From: Larix kaempferi
Lineage: Eukaryota > Streptophyta > Pinopsida > Pinales > Pinaceae
Direction of reading: 5' to 3'
NCBI GenBank assembly: GCA_027924585.1
Contig: BSBM01000186.1
Coordinates: forward strand, 2,914,001-2,978,000
DNA length: 64,000 bases
In this document: one piece after another, positions 45,650-56,561 of the stretch
Numbering within the stretch: position 1 is the stretch's first letter
Layout: the number at the start of each line of letters is the position of its first letter
Program-made: the position numbers and the translations under genes
Notes under the pieces: generated by a model
Told to the model about the DNA's origin: nothing
Databases searched by the model: none
The model's input: only the letters and a program-made list of their open reading frames with translations

Positions 45650-46826
45650 AGGAATCACGGCCTCAAGAAAGATCCATACTAGAGGTAATCCTATTTCTGA
45701 AATTCTGCTAGTTGTTGATAATCCGGAAAGTCTGCTTAGGCGAAAAGCTAAAAAAGATAAAGCTAATACTTCAAACATTGAAAGAATTGTGTCTGAAGAA
45801 ATATTACCTGTTTTTCAAGAATTAAATATAGAGATTGACATTGGGAAACCTTTACCAAGACCAAGATCCAAATCTTATCTAACCCTAGGTGAAGGAGTTC
45901 TTAATAATCCTGAATCCTACTTGTTAGATCCTATCTAGCGTAATTTACTAGATACTATCAAAGCTAAAAAAGCTAAACCCTGTTCCCAGAATATCCCACC
46001 CCTTTCCCAAAATCCACCTGTAATCATGGCTACTAGATTTGCACCTTTAGCCCCACTAGCTGTTTTACATTATCTACCCCAAAACTATGCACAAAGGATT
46101 GTCTCCTATGATGGGGAGGGAAATTTTTTTTCCAGACAGCATGTAGACTGGTTTGAAGATTTTATTGATTTGGAGGAAGTAGATTATGATGATGCAAAGA
46201 TGAGGCTATTTGCTCAAAGTTTGTTTGGAGAACCTAAGAAATGGTACAGGTTGTTACCAGATGCTTCCATCAATGATTTTGCAGCATTTAAGACACTGTT
46301 CTTAGAGAGATGGGAAATAATAGGAAGTCCTGCCCTAGTCTTATCCCAATACAATCACCTCAAGAAAGGAGGTTTCAAGTCTACGCATGAATTTTCTGCT
46401 AGATTTATGAGGGCATACAATTCTATTCCAGACGACCTAAGGCCCTCGACAGGCACTGCAAAACTCCATTTTGCAGATGCCTTTGATGGAGACTTCTCAT
46501 GTATATTAAGGGAAAGAAAATATGCCTCCCTACCCGCTCTGCTGAAAGATGCTCTAGAGGTAGAAGCAAACATGATGGCCTCAGGAAAAATAAAGGGTAA
46601 AACAGAGGCTGAAAGAAAGAAGTAAGAGACCCAAACTTCTACCTCATCTGCTTCCAACGATGCAAAATTTGATACCATGATGAAAGCCATGGAAAAGTTG
46701 ATGGATAGGTTGACCGTAGATACCAAGCCTCCTCCCTGAGAGAATCCTGAAAACCAGATCCAAAATCGAAACTTTAGAAGACCTCCACCTCCTGCAAGAA
46801 ATCAGAGAAATCCTGAAGAACAGCCA
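45650..46826 (+). pseudogene. gag: gag of element D
   Basis: The frame from about 45,676 reads GNPISEILLVVDNPESLLRR, a TAG near 45,937, then an open 199 codons (46,026-46,625). These include YDGEGNFFSRQHVDWFEDFI, AKMRLFAQSLFGEPKKWYRL, FAAFKTLFLERWEI and STHEFSARFMRAYNSIPDDL, the capsid core. After TAA (46,623) and TGA (46,737) the frame continues Pro/Arg/Asn-rich. No zinc knuckle is seen. The sequence passes directly to aRNH with no protease, implying a deletion of roughly a kilobase. Confidence 0.78.
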
Positions 46827-47330
46827 ATGCGTCCTCCTTTTGCTGAAAATATGGTAGATAATGAAGTACCTGAAGAGCCCTCTAAGGCTCATATTCATTT
46901 TGTTGACTCCCTAGACCATGAAATATACTTGACTGAAAGGGAACATGACTTCTTTAACAAAGAAAGTACTAGTAACCAACCTGAGTCTAGGGCACTTTCA
47001 TATAAGCTGAAATTTGAATGTACTAAGAATGTTGACGAATACGAAGCATTGTTGTTGGGATTGCAGGCTCTAAAAAATTTGGGAGCTAAGAATATAGAAG
47101 TGTTTGGGGACTTTGAGTTAGTAGTGAACCAGGTAAATGATAGTTACCAAGCCAAACACCCAAGAATGAGAGCATATAGAAATGAAGTTTGAGATTTCTT
47201 TGGCAACTTTTTCACGGAACATAAGATTAGAGTGATCCCCAGGCATGAAAATGAGGTAGCAGATTCCTTAGCAACTACTACTGGGGTTTTAAGACCCCAA
47301 TCTTCTCCCAAACCAAGTATGAGGTTGAAA
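46827..47330 (+). pseudogene. Truncated archaeal-type RNase H of element D
   Basis: The gag tail (HIHFVDSLDHEIYLTEREHD) fuses to LSYKLKFECTKNVDEYEALL, the Glu helix of aRNH. IEVFGDFELVVNQVND (Asp present) follows, and after a TGA at 47,190, HENEVADSLATTTG (last Asp motif). The first strand with its Asp is missing, lost with the protease. It lies upstream of RT, the same placement as in element B and different from element A. Confidence 0.72.
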
Positions 47331-49090
47331 TAATAAATAGGCCTTCTATTCTTGATAATTCTAAGTATTGGCAGGTGTTTGAAGATGACTTACAGCTCAG
47401 GATATTTTTAGAACTTTCTGATGAGTTTGCAAATGTGCATATTGATAATGAAAATGAGAACCTGGAAAACCTTGTAGAGGGAGAGAATGCTGAAGAAGAA
47501 GCTGAAAACCAAGGGTGGAAAAACAAGATGGGTGGTAAGGATATTATCAAATTGAAGAATAATTACATCCCTAAAGGTTTGATACCCCTAGAAAAGCTAT
47601 TTGATCACGATGATGCAGCTAAAAACCCAAAATTTGAACCTACCCACGAATCAGTAGAAGATCAAAACTTGGGTATAGAGAAAGACCCGCAGATGGTAAA
47701 ATTGTGTAAAAGGTTACATGCTGACAAAAAAGGACGCTATGTAGAATTGATGAAAAGACACACTGATGCTTTTTCCTGGACCTATGAAGACTTAAAAGAG
47801 TATGATACCTCAATCATATAGCATGCCATTCCACTCAATCCAGGTGAGAAACCTTTTAAGCAAAAATTAAGGAGGATCAATCATAAGTTAATAGATATCA
47901 TAGAGAAAGAGGTCAAAAAACTTTTCAATGCAAAGATAATTGTTACCTTAAGGTTATCACAATGGATAGCAAATCCGGTCCTTGTCAGGAAGAAAAGTGG
48001 AGAAATCAGAATCTGTACTGATTTCAAGAACCTCAATAGAGTGTCAATGAAAGACAATTACCCTCTACCTAAAATGGATCATATCTTACAACAGGTGGTG
48101 GGGGCCGAAAGAATTTCCACCATGGATGGTTTCTTAGGGTATAATCAGATTAAAGTACACCCAGAAGACCAGGAAAAAATTGCTTTTACCACTCTTTGGG
48201 GAACTTTCATGTACACTAAGATGCCATTTGGTCTAATGAACGCTGGAGCCACTTTCCAAAGAGCTATGGATATTGCATTTGCTAAAGAAAAGGATAAATT
48301 TGTGGTGGTATATATGGACGATATAATAGTTTTTTCAAAATCAAATGAAGAACATCTCAAACATCTAGAGAGAGTTTTCATAAAATGTAGGAAATATGGC
48401 ATTTCCTTGAATCCCAAAAAATCCTTTTTTACCCTGGATGAGGTTAAAATTTTAGGGCATATCATCACCAAAGATGGGATAAAAATCAATCTTGAGAGGG
48501 TTAGTGCTATTCAGAAAGTAGGACAGCTGAGAAGCAAAAAGGAAATACAATCTTTCATTATCCAAGTGGGTTTTTTAAGGAGATTGATACCAAGTTTTGC
48601 TGAAATAATGAGAAGTATTATAAATATGTTAAGAAAGGAGAATCAAATAAAGTTGACCGAGGAAGCCCGAGATTCCTTCAAAGGAATCAAGACAGCCATC
48701 ACTAAAGCTTCGGTGTTAGCCAGCCCAAACTTTACTAAGGATTTCCTAATTTTTTCATATGCTTCTGAACATACAATAGCTGGAGTGCTATTGCAAAAAA
48801 ATGACCATAATGCTGAACAACCTATTTCTTTTTTCAGTAGACTGCTGAGAGAAGGGGAACTGAAATATGATATCATGGAGAAACAGGCTTATGCTCTCAT
48901 AAAATATTTGAAAGATTTCAGGGTCTATATTATACACTCGCACATCAATGCTTATGTCCCAAATAGTGCTGTGAAAATAATTTTGACCCAGTTTGATCCT
49001 GAAGGTAGAAGGGCCAAATGGATTGCAATATTACTGGAAGGTCAAGGGTTAGCAAAGTTAATGACTGAAGAAAATTGTGACTCTTTGTAG
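47290..49090 (+). pseudogene. Reverse transcriptase-RNase H of element D
   Basis: A pre-RT linker (47,375-47,821, acidic, ending DAFSWTYEDLKEYDTSII) is followed after a TAG (47,819) by IRICTDFKNLNRVSMKDNYP, TMDGFLGYNQIKV, WGTFMYTKMPFGLMNAGATF and the intact catalytic YMDD (about 48,313-48,324). RNase H starts FLIFSYASEHTIAGVLLQKN, with Ser-Tyr-Ala where the first Asp should be, and later NAYVPNSAVKIIL lacks the usual Asp. So the polymerase centre looks good and this RNase H looks degenerate. The frame ends at a TAG (49,088). Confidence 0.9.
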
Positions 49091-50413
49091 CTAAATTTTT
49101 TCGAAGACCATCCAAACCAGTCGAATACAAACATACAGGTGAAGCCTGAATTCTTTGAGTTCCCTTGGTATACTGACATTATTTTTGTACTACAGAATTT
49201 ACAAGCACCTACCAGGTTAAGTAAAAGCAGGGCCAGGTTTGTAAAACTAAAAGCTACCAAGTACTATATCATGAACCGATACCTGTATTGGAAAGACCCT
49301 AGAGGGGTGCTACTAAACTGTTTGATTGAAGAAGAGGCTAAACACACAAAAGAAGAATTCCACAAAGGGGACTGCGGAGGACACCATTCCTGGAAGGTGA
49401 CAGTAAACAAAATCCTAAGGGCAGGGTTTTACTGGCCCACAATGTTTACCAATGTTTACAAAGAGACTATGGTTTGTCACCAATGTCAGATTTTTGATGG
49501 AAAAAGAAAGGTTGTTTCCCTCCCTCTACATCCTATCATAGTGGAAGCACCTTTTCAACAGTGGGGTTTAGATTTCATTGGGGAAATAAACCCAAACTCC
49601 TCTGAACAACAAAGATGGATGCTAACAGCTACTGATTATTTTACCAAATGGATAGAAGCCATACCTACCAAAAGAGTGACTGAAGGAGTAATCATGGATT
49701 TTCTGGAAGATAACATCCTGTCTAGATTCGGATGCCCCAAAAGGATTTTGATTGATAATGCTCCAGCTTTTTGTTCCAAAAAGATGATTAATTTCTGCCA
49801 TAAGTACCATATCAGCCTAAATCATTTCACAGCATATTACCCTCAAGGAAATGGACTAGTAGAGTCTTCAAATAAGAGCCTGGTAAGGATCATCAAAAAG
49901 TTGTTAGAATATAACAAGAGGTCTTGGCATACAAAGTTAAAGTACGCTCTATGGGCCGACAGAATCAGCACGAAAAGAGCAATTGGAATGTCACCATTTC
50001 AGTTAGTGTATGGAGCCGAAGTGATTTTTCGAGCATCCCTAGGTTTGCCTGTCATGAGGTTATTACAGGGAATAGAAGAAGAACTAAATCACATGCAAAG
50101 AAGAATAAATCATATAGTTGAGCTAAATGAGCTAACAAGTAAGGCATATGGCAATGTAGAAAGCCATCAAGAAAAGATGAAGGAGGCTTTCGACAAAAAA
50201 GCCAAGGAAGATTATTTTCAGGTTAATGACCTAGTTCTGAAGTCGAACACCCCTAAAGAAGAAAAACATGGAAAGTTTGACCATATGTGGATGGGACCAT
50301 ATATTATTGCAGCAATCCAAGGAATAAATTCTTTTGTCTTGCAACATCAAGACGGATCTGCCTGGTCAGGAGGTCTAGTCAACGAGATATTCTTAAAACA
50401 TTACCTATCCTAA
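49091..50413 (+). CDS. Integrase of element D, open frame
   Basis: The open frame 49,139-50,413 (424 codons) continues the pol frame after the TAG at 49,088. The zinc-binding N-terminus has HTKEEFHKGDCGGHH and MVCHQCQ (HHCC). The catalytic core has GLDFIGEINP (Asp), RILIDNAPAF (Asp) and QGNGLVESSNKSL (Glu), so DDE is complete. The C-terminal part reads HMWMGPYIIAAIQGINSFVL and ends IFLKHYLS. It would be released from the polyprotein, not started at its own ATG, so 49,139 is only the first Met. It is the best-preserved coding region here. Whether it is expressed is unknown. Confidence 0.85.
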   Translation, partial: LNFFEDHPNQSNTNIQVKPEFFEFPWYTDIIFVLQNLQAPTRLSKSRARFVKLKATKYYIMNRYLYWKDPRGVLLNCLIEEEAKHTKEEFHKGDCGGHHSWKVTVNKILRAGFYWPTMFTNVYKETMVCHQCQIFDGKRKVVSLPLHPIIVEAPFQQWGLDFIGEINPNSSEQQRWMLTATDYFTKWIEAIPTKRVTEGVIMDFLEDNILSRFGCPKRILIDNAPAFCSKKMINFCHKYHISLNHFTAYYPQGNGLVESSNKSLVRIIKKLLEYNKRSWHTKLKYALWADRISTKRAIGMSPFQLVYGAEVIFRASLGLPVMRLLQGIEEELNHMQRRINHIVELNELTSKAYGNVESHQEKMKEAFDKKAKEDYFQVNDLVLKSNTPKEEKHGKFDHMWMGPYIIAAIQGINSFVLQHQDGSAWSGGLVNEIFLKHYLS

Positions 50414-52236
50414 GGGATGCAGGTATTTCATGTACCATAGCCTATGTATATATTTTTCATTTGTTTTACAGTTGTTTTGAAATTTTTGACGACCAACCCG
50501 AAAGACTTGAAACCCTAAAGAAAAGAGGATAAGGTTTAGAAGGCTAGCCATGGTTCCTTTTTCTTTTCATGTGTGGGTAGCCTAGATATGCGGTAGATAC
50601 AGTTGCAGTTCTAAGAAATCAGAAGAAGTTATTGACTTCCAAGTTTGAACCACCCAATGGACTAGGCACTTAGTCTATGGAGTTCTTTGCTACCTCACAA
50701 GGAGGATAGCATCCCTAGCTGGAGCCAGTTGTTGACACCTATAAATTTTTTGTACAACTCCAAAGGGAAGGACTGACTCCAAGGGTGAATTCCTTGAAGA
50801 GATGGTTAAACCCCCCTCCATAGTCATGTCCAGTGTTAAGATCCTAATGGACAGCCTTCACTAACACCTCGGGGTTTTGGTGTAACAGTTCGTATCATTT
50901 GGTATCAGAGCCTCCACCTAGGTTCAAGTCACAGAGCGGGTGGCAATGTTGGCATTGCAGTGTTCGCCCGAGGCTCGTACGGCGCAAAGGGGCACCACCG
51001 TACGGGTGCACATCCAGCCCAGAGTCTGGACTGCGGAGCATGGTGGGATGTTAAGATCCTAATGGATGGCCTTCACTAACACCTCGGGGTTTTGGTGTAA
51101 CGGTTCGTATCATCCAGGTTTCTAAGGCCAAGAAGCAGCTCAGTTGGGAAGGAGATAATGAGAAAAATAAAGGGTTTGGGCACTTTAGGCATAAGAAGCT
51201 AGCCCAAATAGTAAAAAATGGGTAAAAAAGCCAATAATCTATAGTCCAAAAGAAAATAAAGTGAAAGTTAAAGCTCAGACAAGTCCCAACCGTTGATCGG
51301 GTGCACGAAAGAGATCCATGGACCCCAATCGCCCTCGCATCGTGAAGTTGCACGGAGAAGAGCACAGGAAGGTGGTCTCGAGAGAAAAACTGCTAGGATA
51401 GATGGAAGCCAGAGGAGCCCTCACATGAGCATTTCGACGGTAAGTGAAAACTGCCAGAAGGCTTGCGATACCATCGTAGCGGGAAAGCAAGGTAGAAGAT
51501 CAATGACGCAAGCTACATGGTCAGAGATCTAATGGCACGAAGGACAAGTTGTCACATCAACACGGAGGTTAGGGTATATCAATGGCTCGTGACAAAAGCA
51601 ATCAGATCTACGGCTGGTGGATATAAGATATGCAAGGTTGATAACATAGTGGGCTCCACTGTCGAGAGTGCTAAAAACTAGACACTTGGATAACTCCCTG
51701 TTGTAGATGCGTTAAAGGACAAGATCAACGCTCCTCGGTGATCGTCGCAAGGTGAACGAGCACCCCAAATAAGTGAAGAAGGTGGTTGTGAGGGTGCATA
51801 CCACCTGGCAGGTGTCACCACCTGAGCACCTCGTGAGGAAGATTAAGTGGTAACCCAAAACTAGAGGTCAGGTAGTGATACCACGATATCCTTATAAGAT
51901 GATTATATACAATGGGTGGATAAGGTTTAAAGCCAATAGAAGATCCTACGGCGGAGATGAAAAGATGTCAAATCAGAAAAAGTTAAATAAGAGATCCGAT
52001 CAACGGACCAGAAACAATGCCCAGCAGATTGACGGACGGGAAAGAAGGAAAGCTGGCGAAGGTGAGCAGAAGTTATGCAAAAAATTTATATATATATAAC
52101 GCGGAATGTGTAAAATATAAATTTCTTTCTTGGACTTGTTGGAGTTGGAAGCTTCTGGAAGCACAGAAGGTGAAAAGGACGATAGGAAGAAGGTCGCTCT
52201 TAGGTTTCTCATGATAGGTAGGGTTCCAAAACCCCT
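50414..52236 (+). other. Spacer between pol and the additional ORF of element D
   Basis: About 1.8 kb without a supportable gene, of which 50,834-51,112 is an inserted TRIM. The remainder contains short ORFs without domains. Its position suggests untranslated or intronic sequence used to express the downstream ORF. Confidence 0.5.
50834..51112 (+). mobile_element. TRIM/SMART-like miniature LTR retrotransposon (279 bp)
   Basis: Two 64-bp terminal direct repeats (50,834-50,897 and 51,049-51,112) start TGTTAAGATCCTAATGG and end GTTCGTATCA (TG...CA). They differ at three bases. TGGTATCAGAGC (50,900-50,911) follows the first repeat two bases on, an initiator-Met-tRNA PBS. GGTGGGA precedes the second repeat as a short polypurine tract. 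The element is flanked on both sides by TCCAG, a perfect 5-bp target duplication. The internal 151 bp codes for nothing. Each repeat contains ACACC...GGTGT, able to form a small hairpin. It must be mobilised in trans. Confidence 0.9.
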
Positions 52237-52272
52237 TTGTTTGCAACGTGTATTCTATTTTATGGTCGTAGA

Positions 52273-54435
52273 ATGGTAGACGAGCAAGTTTCTACTAATT
52301 CTAAGGTCAGAACAACCCTAAAAGACAGAGATTGTGATGTGTTTGACCCAGACCTTCGACTCCCTATACCAGAAGTTAAAAGAAGGATGAAAGCTCTGCT
52401 TGAAGAAGGGATAGATGTCCATAGGGTCCATGAGTCCTTTTTCATCTTCTTTTGCCTGGAACAGATAATGCCTTCCCCTAAGTTCGTGTCATGTTGTTCC
52501 TTGAATTACCTAGAACCCCAACGAGTAATAATGAATGCCAAGAGGTCTAAAATCGTTTGTAGTGTTGACGCTGCCATCATCCAAGGTACCCTTTCCGTGC
52601 CTGAGTCACCAGCTCTAATTCCTGAAAGTTTCTCTGAAGAAATGGTTGTTACTTTGTATAGGCAGATTTCCCCTGAAATCTGTAAATCTTTCCTTGTCAC
52701 TTGTTTAAAGCCTGATGTAGAGATTACAGATACCCCTTACCCGCTGGACGTCAACCTTTTTAATGACCGCACCCATTTGGTTTTTTCTTTGTTAACATAA
52801 TTTTTAGGTTTAGACTTAGACTTATGGATAACAGAAGTACAACTGAGCCTGTTATTCAGGATTAGTGTTAGTTCCTCAGAGGCGGGAAGTGAGTCAGTAC
52901 CATCACTCAAGTTTGAGGAATTTTGGGCAGAAAAAATCCATGCATAGTTGAGTTGTTTTGAAAATACCATATTTTTTTGGTTTTAGGCATATTTGACTAA
53001 GATGATTCTGCATAGCAGTGCAGACGAGTTACGTTTCTCTCAGATACTCTTTATAGGGAATTTAGAGGATAATGTTTGCAATTACATGAACTACATTCTA
53101 TCTGCTATGTACAAAGTTATGTTTGAAGAGGAACTACCCAGAGTGCTACCCTAAATGCAAACTTTGATGCAGTTGAAAGACAAACTAGCCGTTGGCGACT
53201 GGTTCTTGCTGAAAGATGCCACAGTGATAAGGGTATATGGTTTTGTACATGAATTGTACTTTTTGCTAGCATTTTTAACTTTGAGGGTTTTTTCCCTTGA
53301 GTTCATTCGGCATAGGCTAATTGCAGAAGAGGAACAGTTTGGGCAATATAAGAAAGGTTCTAATATCAAGCTCCCTTGGCAAGTCGGCCCTTTTATTGTA
53401 AAGTTTAAAGAAGTTGTTAGCGAAGTGGAGAAATTGTTGAGAAATATGGGGTTCAGAAAAGATGTAGCAATCGCATATGATCCTCTACATATCATAGCCG
53501 AAAGAAAGAAGAAAAATGATTTGAAAGCATTTGAACACCAAGAAGCTGAAGGATTGTTGAAGGGACGAAATTTATTGCAAAATGAGCCCAAAGAGTAAGA
53601 TGACCTAGACTTACAAGTCCAAGCTTTGATCGTGACTGATGATCCTATGGAGACAGACAAGCTACTTAACACTCTGGAGGTAGGCGGGAAAGAGAATTAC
53701 AAGAAGTCATTGAAACAGAAGAAGAAGAAGAAAGTGAAAAGAAAAGACTAAAATTTGAAACACCAAATGAGTTAGTTGTCCTAATAAGTGACACAGATGA
53801 ACAGAAGAGGGGTTATCAACCCCAGTTATCCAAGTCCAAGAATATAAATTCCAAGATGCAGTAAAAGGGAGTGAGGACAGTAAATTTCCATCCCAAGAAG
53901 ATATGTTTAAGTATCATGGGCAAAATAAGCAGGCATCTACACATAAAATTTTTGAACTAATGCCCACTGTAAGGAGTTTGTCAAAAACATAGACATATTT
54001 GATGACGAGCAGGGATATCAAGACACACACTTTAAATCTAACGATATCCGATAAAGAAAAAATGACAGAAGCAAGAATAAACTGGAAGAAGATACCTTTT
54101 CCAGACAGGATTCAATTTCACAAGCAAATTGGAGAAGGTCTATATGATGACTTAGTGGAAGCGGCCTTGAAGATCTCTAATTTGGAAGTTACTGTAAATC
54201 AAATGGAGGCCCAATTAAAACATAAAAGGTCAGAGAATAAAGCACTTCAGCAGCACGTCAAAAAGTTGCAGTTTGATTTAATTGAGCAGGATGGTGAAGG
54301 CAAAGTAAGCAAGAAGCTATTGATAGAGAAAGATAATTTGATCCAGAACCTGCAGAATAGAATGAAAATTCCCAACACCCAGTTGATACAAGCTCCCGAA
54401 GAGACAAAGTTAATATAAGAAAATGAAGATTTAAG
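52273..54435 (+). pseudogene. Additional ORF (aORF) of element D, 5' part
   Basis: ATG at 52,273 (MVDEQVSTNSKVRTTLKD) is preferred to 52,237, where the extra residues look random. The same frame reads through TAA at 52,798 and other stops to 53,598 (LPWQVGPFIVKFKEVVSEVE). It then shifts near 53,690 and again into the 53,999-54,418 frame, which is strongly coiled-coil (ISNLEVTVNQMEAQLKHKRS, then KLLIEKDNLIQNLQNRM). No signal peptide or membrane segment argues for an env protein. The sequence is cut by copia-2 after TTAAG. It has no family I recognise and lies on the sense strand downstream of integrase, as additional ORFs of some plant gypsy elements do. Confidence 0.6.
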
Positions 54436-55086
54436 TGTTAAATTTTCAGAATTTACTTCAATCTGATCTAGGATCTTAACTGAGAGAACAACATGTACAG
54501 CATATCTACAGCATATCAATCATGGAGACAATAATGCAAGCACACAAGAGACACAAAGATTTACTCGGGGAAAACCATAAAGGTGAAAAACCCCAATAAC
54601 TTCCTCAGAGATAGATAGAGCAATGATACAACCAACCAAGAGAGATAGCCATAACCTAGAAACAGATCCTCCTCCTCCATAAGTGCGCCACTCCTCCTTG
54701 AGTGCATGAGTGAGAAGTGAGTGAGCAAATAGAGTGCCTCCCGCACTCTATTTATACTTGACTTGACTTGCCTTTTTACCTAACTCATGTAGGCTCGAAC
54801 TTAACCACATAACATAATGCTGACTGGGCCGACCCCCAATAGGGTGGTCTAATAACCCTTAGACCCACATGGCCGACCCCCAATAGGGTGGTCTAATAAC
54901 CCTTTGACCCACATGACTTATACAGGGCCGACCCCAACAAGGTGGTCTAATAACCCATCAAGTATAAGTTACAACACTTACAATATAAATGAAGACACTT
55001 CCTTATAGAGGAATAATACCATCTCTATAGGAATACAATATACATATACATGTGAAATACATTCCGAAGTTACATATACATCAACA
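54436..55086 (-). repeat. 3' LTR of copia-2 (left on the + strand)
   Basis: On the + strand it runs TGTTAAATTTTCAG to ATACATCAACA. It contains three adjacent copies of a roughly 47-bp unit around GGGTGGTCTAATAACCC (54,827-54,960). TATAAATAG on the minus strand is at 54,748-54,756. The segment TCGGCCCAGT...CGAGCCTACATG is shared with the copia-1 LTR. Confidence 0.95.
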
Positions 55087-55096
55087 CTCCCTCTTA
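55087..55096 (-). promoter_or_regulatory. Polypurine tract of copia-2
   Basis: Minus strand TAAGAGGGAG sits directly inside the 3' LTR, as in copia-1. Confidence 0.8.
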
Positions 55097-55242
55097 ACTA
55101 GGAAGGTATTTCTCAGCACAGTTCTTCTAGCACAAGTCATCTTCTCTGGATCATCGTCACTGGATAATCGTCATCGAGTCATCATCATCGTCACTGCTGC
55201 TGCTATCTCAATCAATCTCTGAATCTACTCGTCATAGGAAGT

Positions 55243-55276
55243 TCTACAGAGCCAGTCCTTTTTCATACTGGATGTA
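55243..55276 (-). repeat. Single copy of the 39-bp unit that is amplified in copia-1
   Basis: Minus strand contains TACATCCAGTATGAAAAAGG followed by ACTGGCTCTGTAGA, matching the repeat unit present 13 times in copia-1 with a few differences. Confidence 0.8.
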
Positions 55277-55339
55277 GGCCCACCACCTGCAGGTCTTCAT
55301 CATCACTGGCCATACTGTGGAATCCTCAGGACTTTTACG

Positions 55340-55935
55340 TGCGTCACAAAACCTCGAAAGAGCATCCCAGGATGTTACGAGCACACAGCTCTACCTATAG
55401 GATCTCCCAGGGCACTATTACATGTGACCCCACCACAAAACCTCGCAAGAGCATCTCAAGATGTTACGGGTACACAACTCCGACCTGAAATCTCCCAGGG
55501 CACAAATTACATGTGGTCCACCACAAAACCTCGCAAGAGCATCTCAGGATGTTACGGGTACACAACTCCGACCTGAAATCTCCCAGGGCACAAATTACAT
55601 GTGGTCCACCACAAAACCTCGCAAGAGCATCTCAGGAGGTTACGGGTACACAACTCCGACCTGAAATCTCCCAGGGTGCTATTACATGTGGTCATGGCAA
55701 AACCTCGAAAGAGCATCTCAGGATGTTACGGGTACACAACTCCGACCTGAAATCTCCCAGGGCCCAAATTACATGCCATAGGACAAAACCTCGCAAGAGC
55801 ATCTCAGGATGTTACGGGTACACAACTCCGACCTGAGATCTCCCAGGGCACAAATTACATGTCCTCCCAGAGCAATGTCTCGAAAGAGCATCCCAGGCTG
55901 TTACGGGTACACAACTCCGACCTATAGGATCTCCC
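55340..55935 (-). repeat. ~87-bp tandem repeat in copia-2 3' region
   Basis: About seven units on the + strand contain AAAACCTCGCAAGAGCATC, GATGTTACGGGTACACAACT and ATCTCCCAGGGC. Period ranges from about 77 to 90 bp. No matching array is seen in copia-1. Confidence 0.88.
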
Positions 55936-56450
55936 AGACATGCTCATCTGCACAACCTGATCCACGGCCACAGAGTATCAACCTGATACTCACCATACAT
56001 CATCCTGATGTACTCATGATCGTCCTGATCATCATCACTGCAACGTCCTGCTGCATGATCCACCTGATCATCAATGCATCCACCTGATGCATACCAAGTA
56101 TCTACCTGATACATATCATCATACATGATCCTCCTGATCATACAATGTATCCACCTGATACATGATACATATCACCATACATGATCCACCTGATCATACA
56201 ATGTATCCACCTGATACATATACAGATACATGGTCCAAGCATCCAACATGATGCATATACAAAATACATACACATGATCCAACTGATCATATCCAGCATC
56301 CAACATGATGCATACATACATAAATGATCCAACTGATCATATCCAGCATCCAACATGATGCATACATACATAAATGATCCAACTGATCATATCCAGCATC
56401 CAACATGATGCGTACATACATACATAAAAATGATCCAACTGATCATATCC
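55936..56450 (-). repeat. CCTGAT/ATGATCC-type short tandem repeats in copia-2
   Basis: Irregular units of about 52-58 bp contain TGATCCACCTGATCATA and ATCCAACATGATGCATAC. The last three (56,290-56,450) are nearly identical. Many TGATCA palindromes are included. Confidence 0.8.
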
Positions 56451-56561
56451 AAGCAGAAACCAGAACATCATCCTGATGCCCATTATCCAGTGCTTACATC
56501 CACAGCCATGTGAAGGATCCTCCTTCCAACATGCTTGGAATGGCTTCAACAAATGTGTCCA

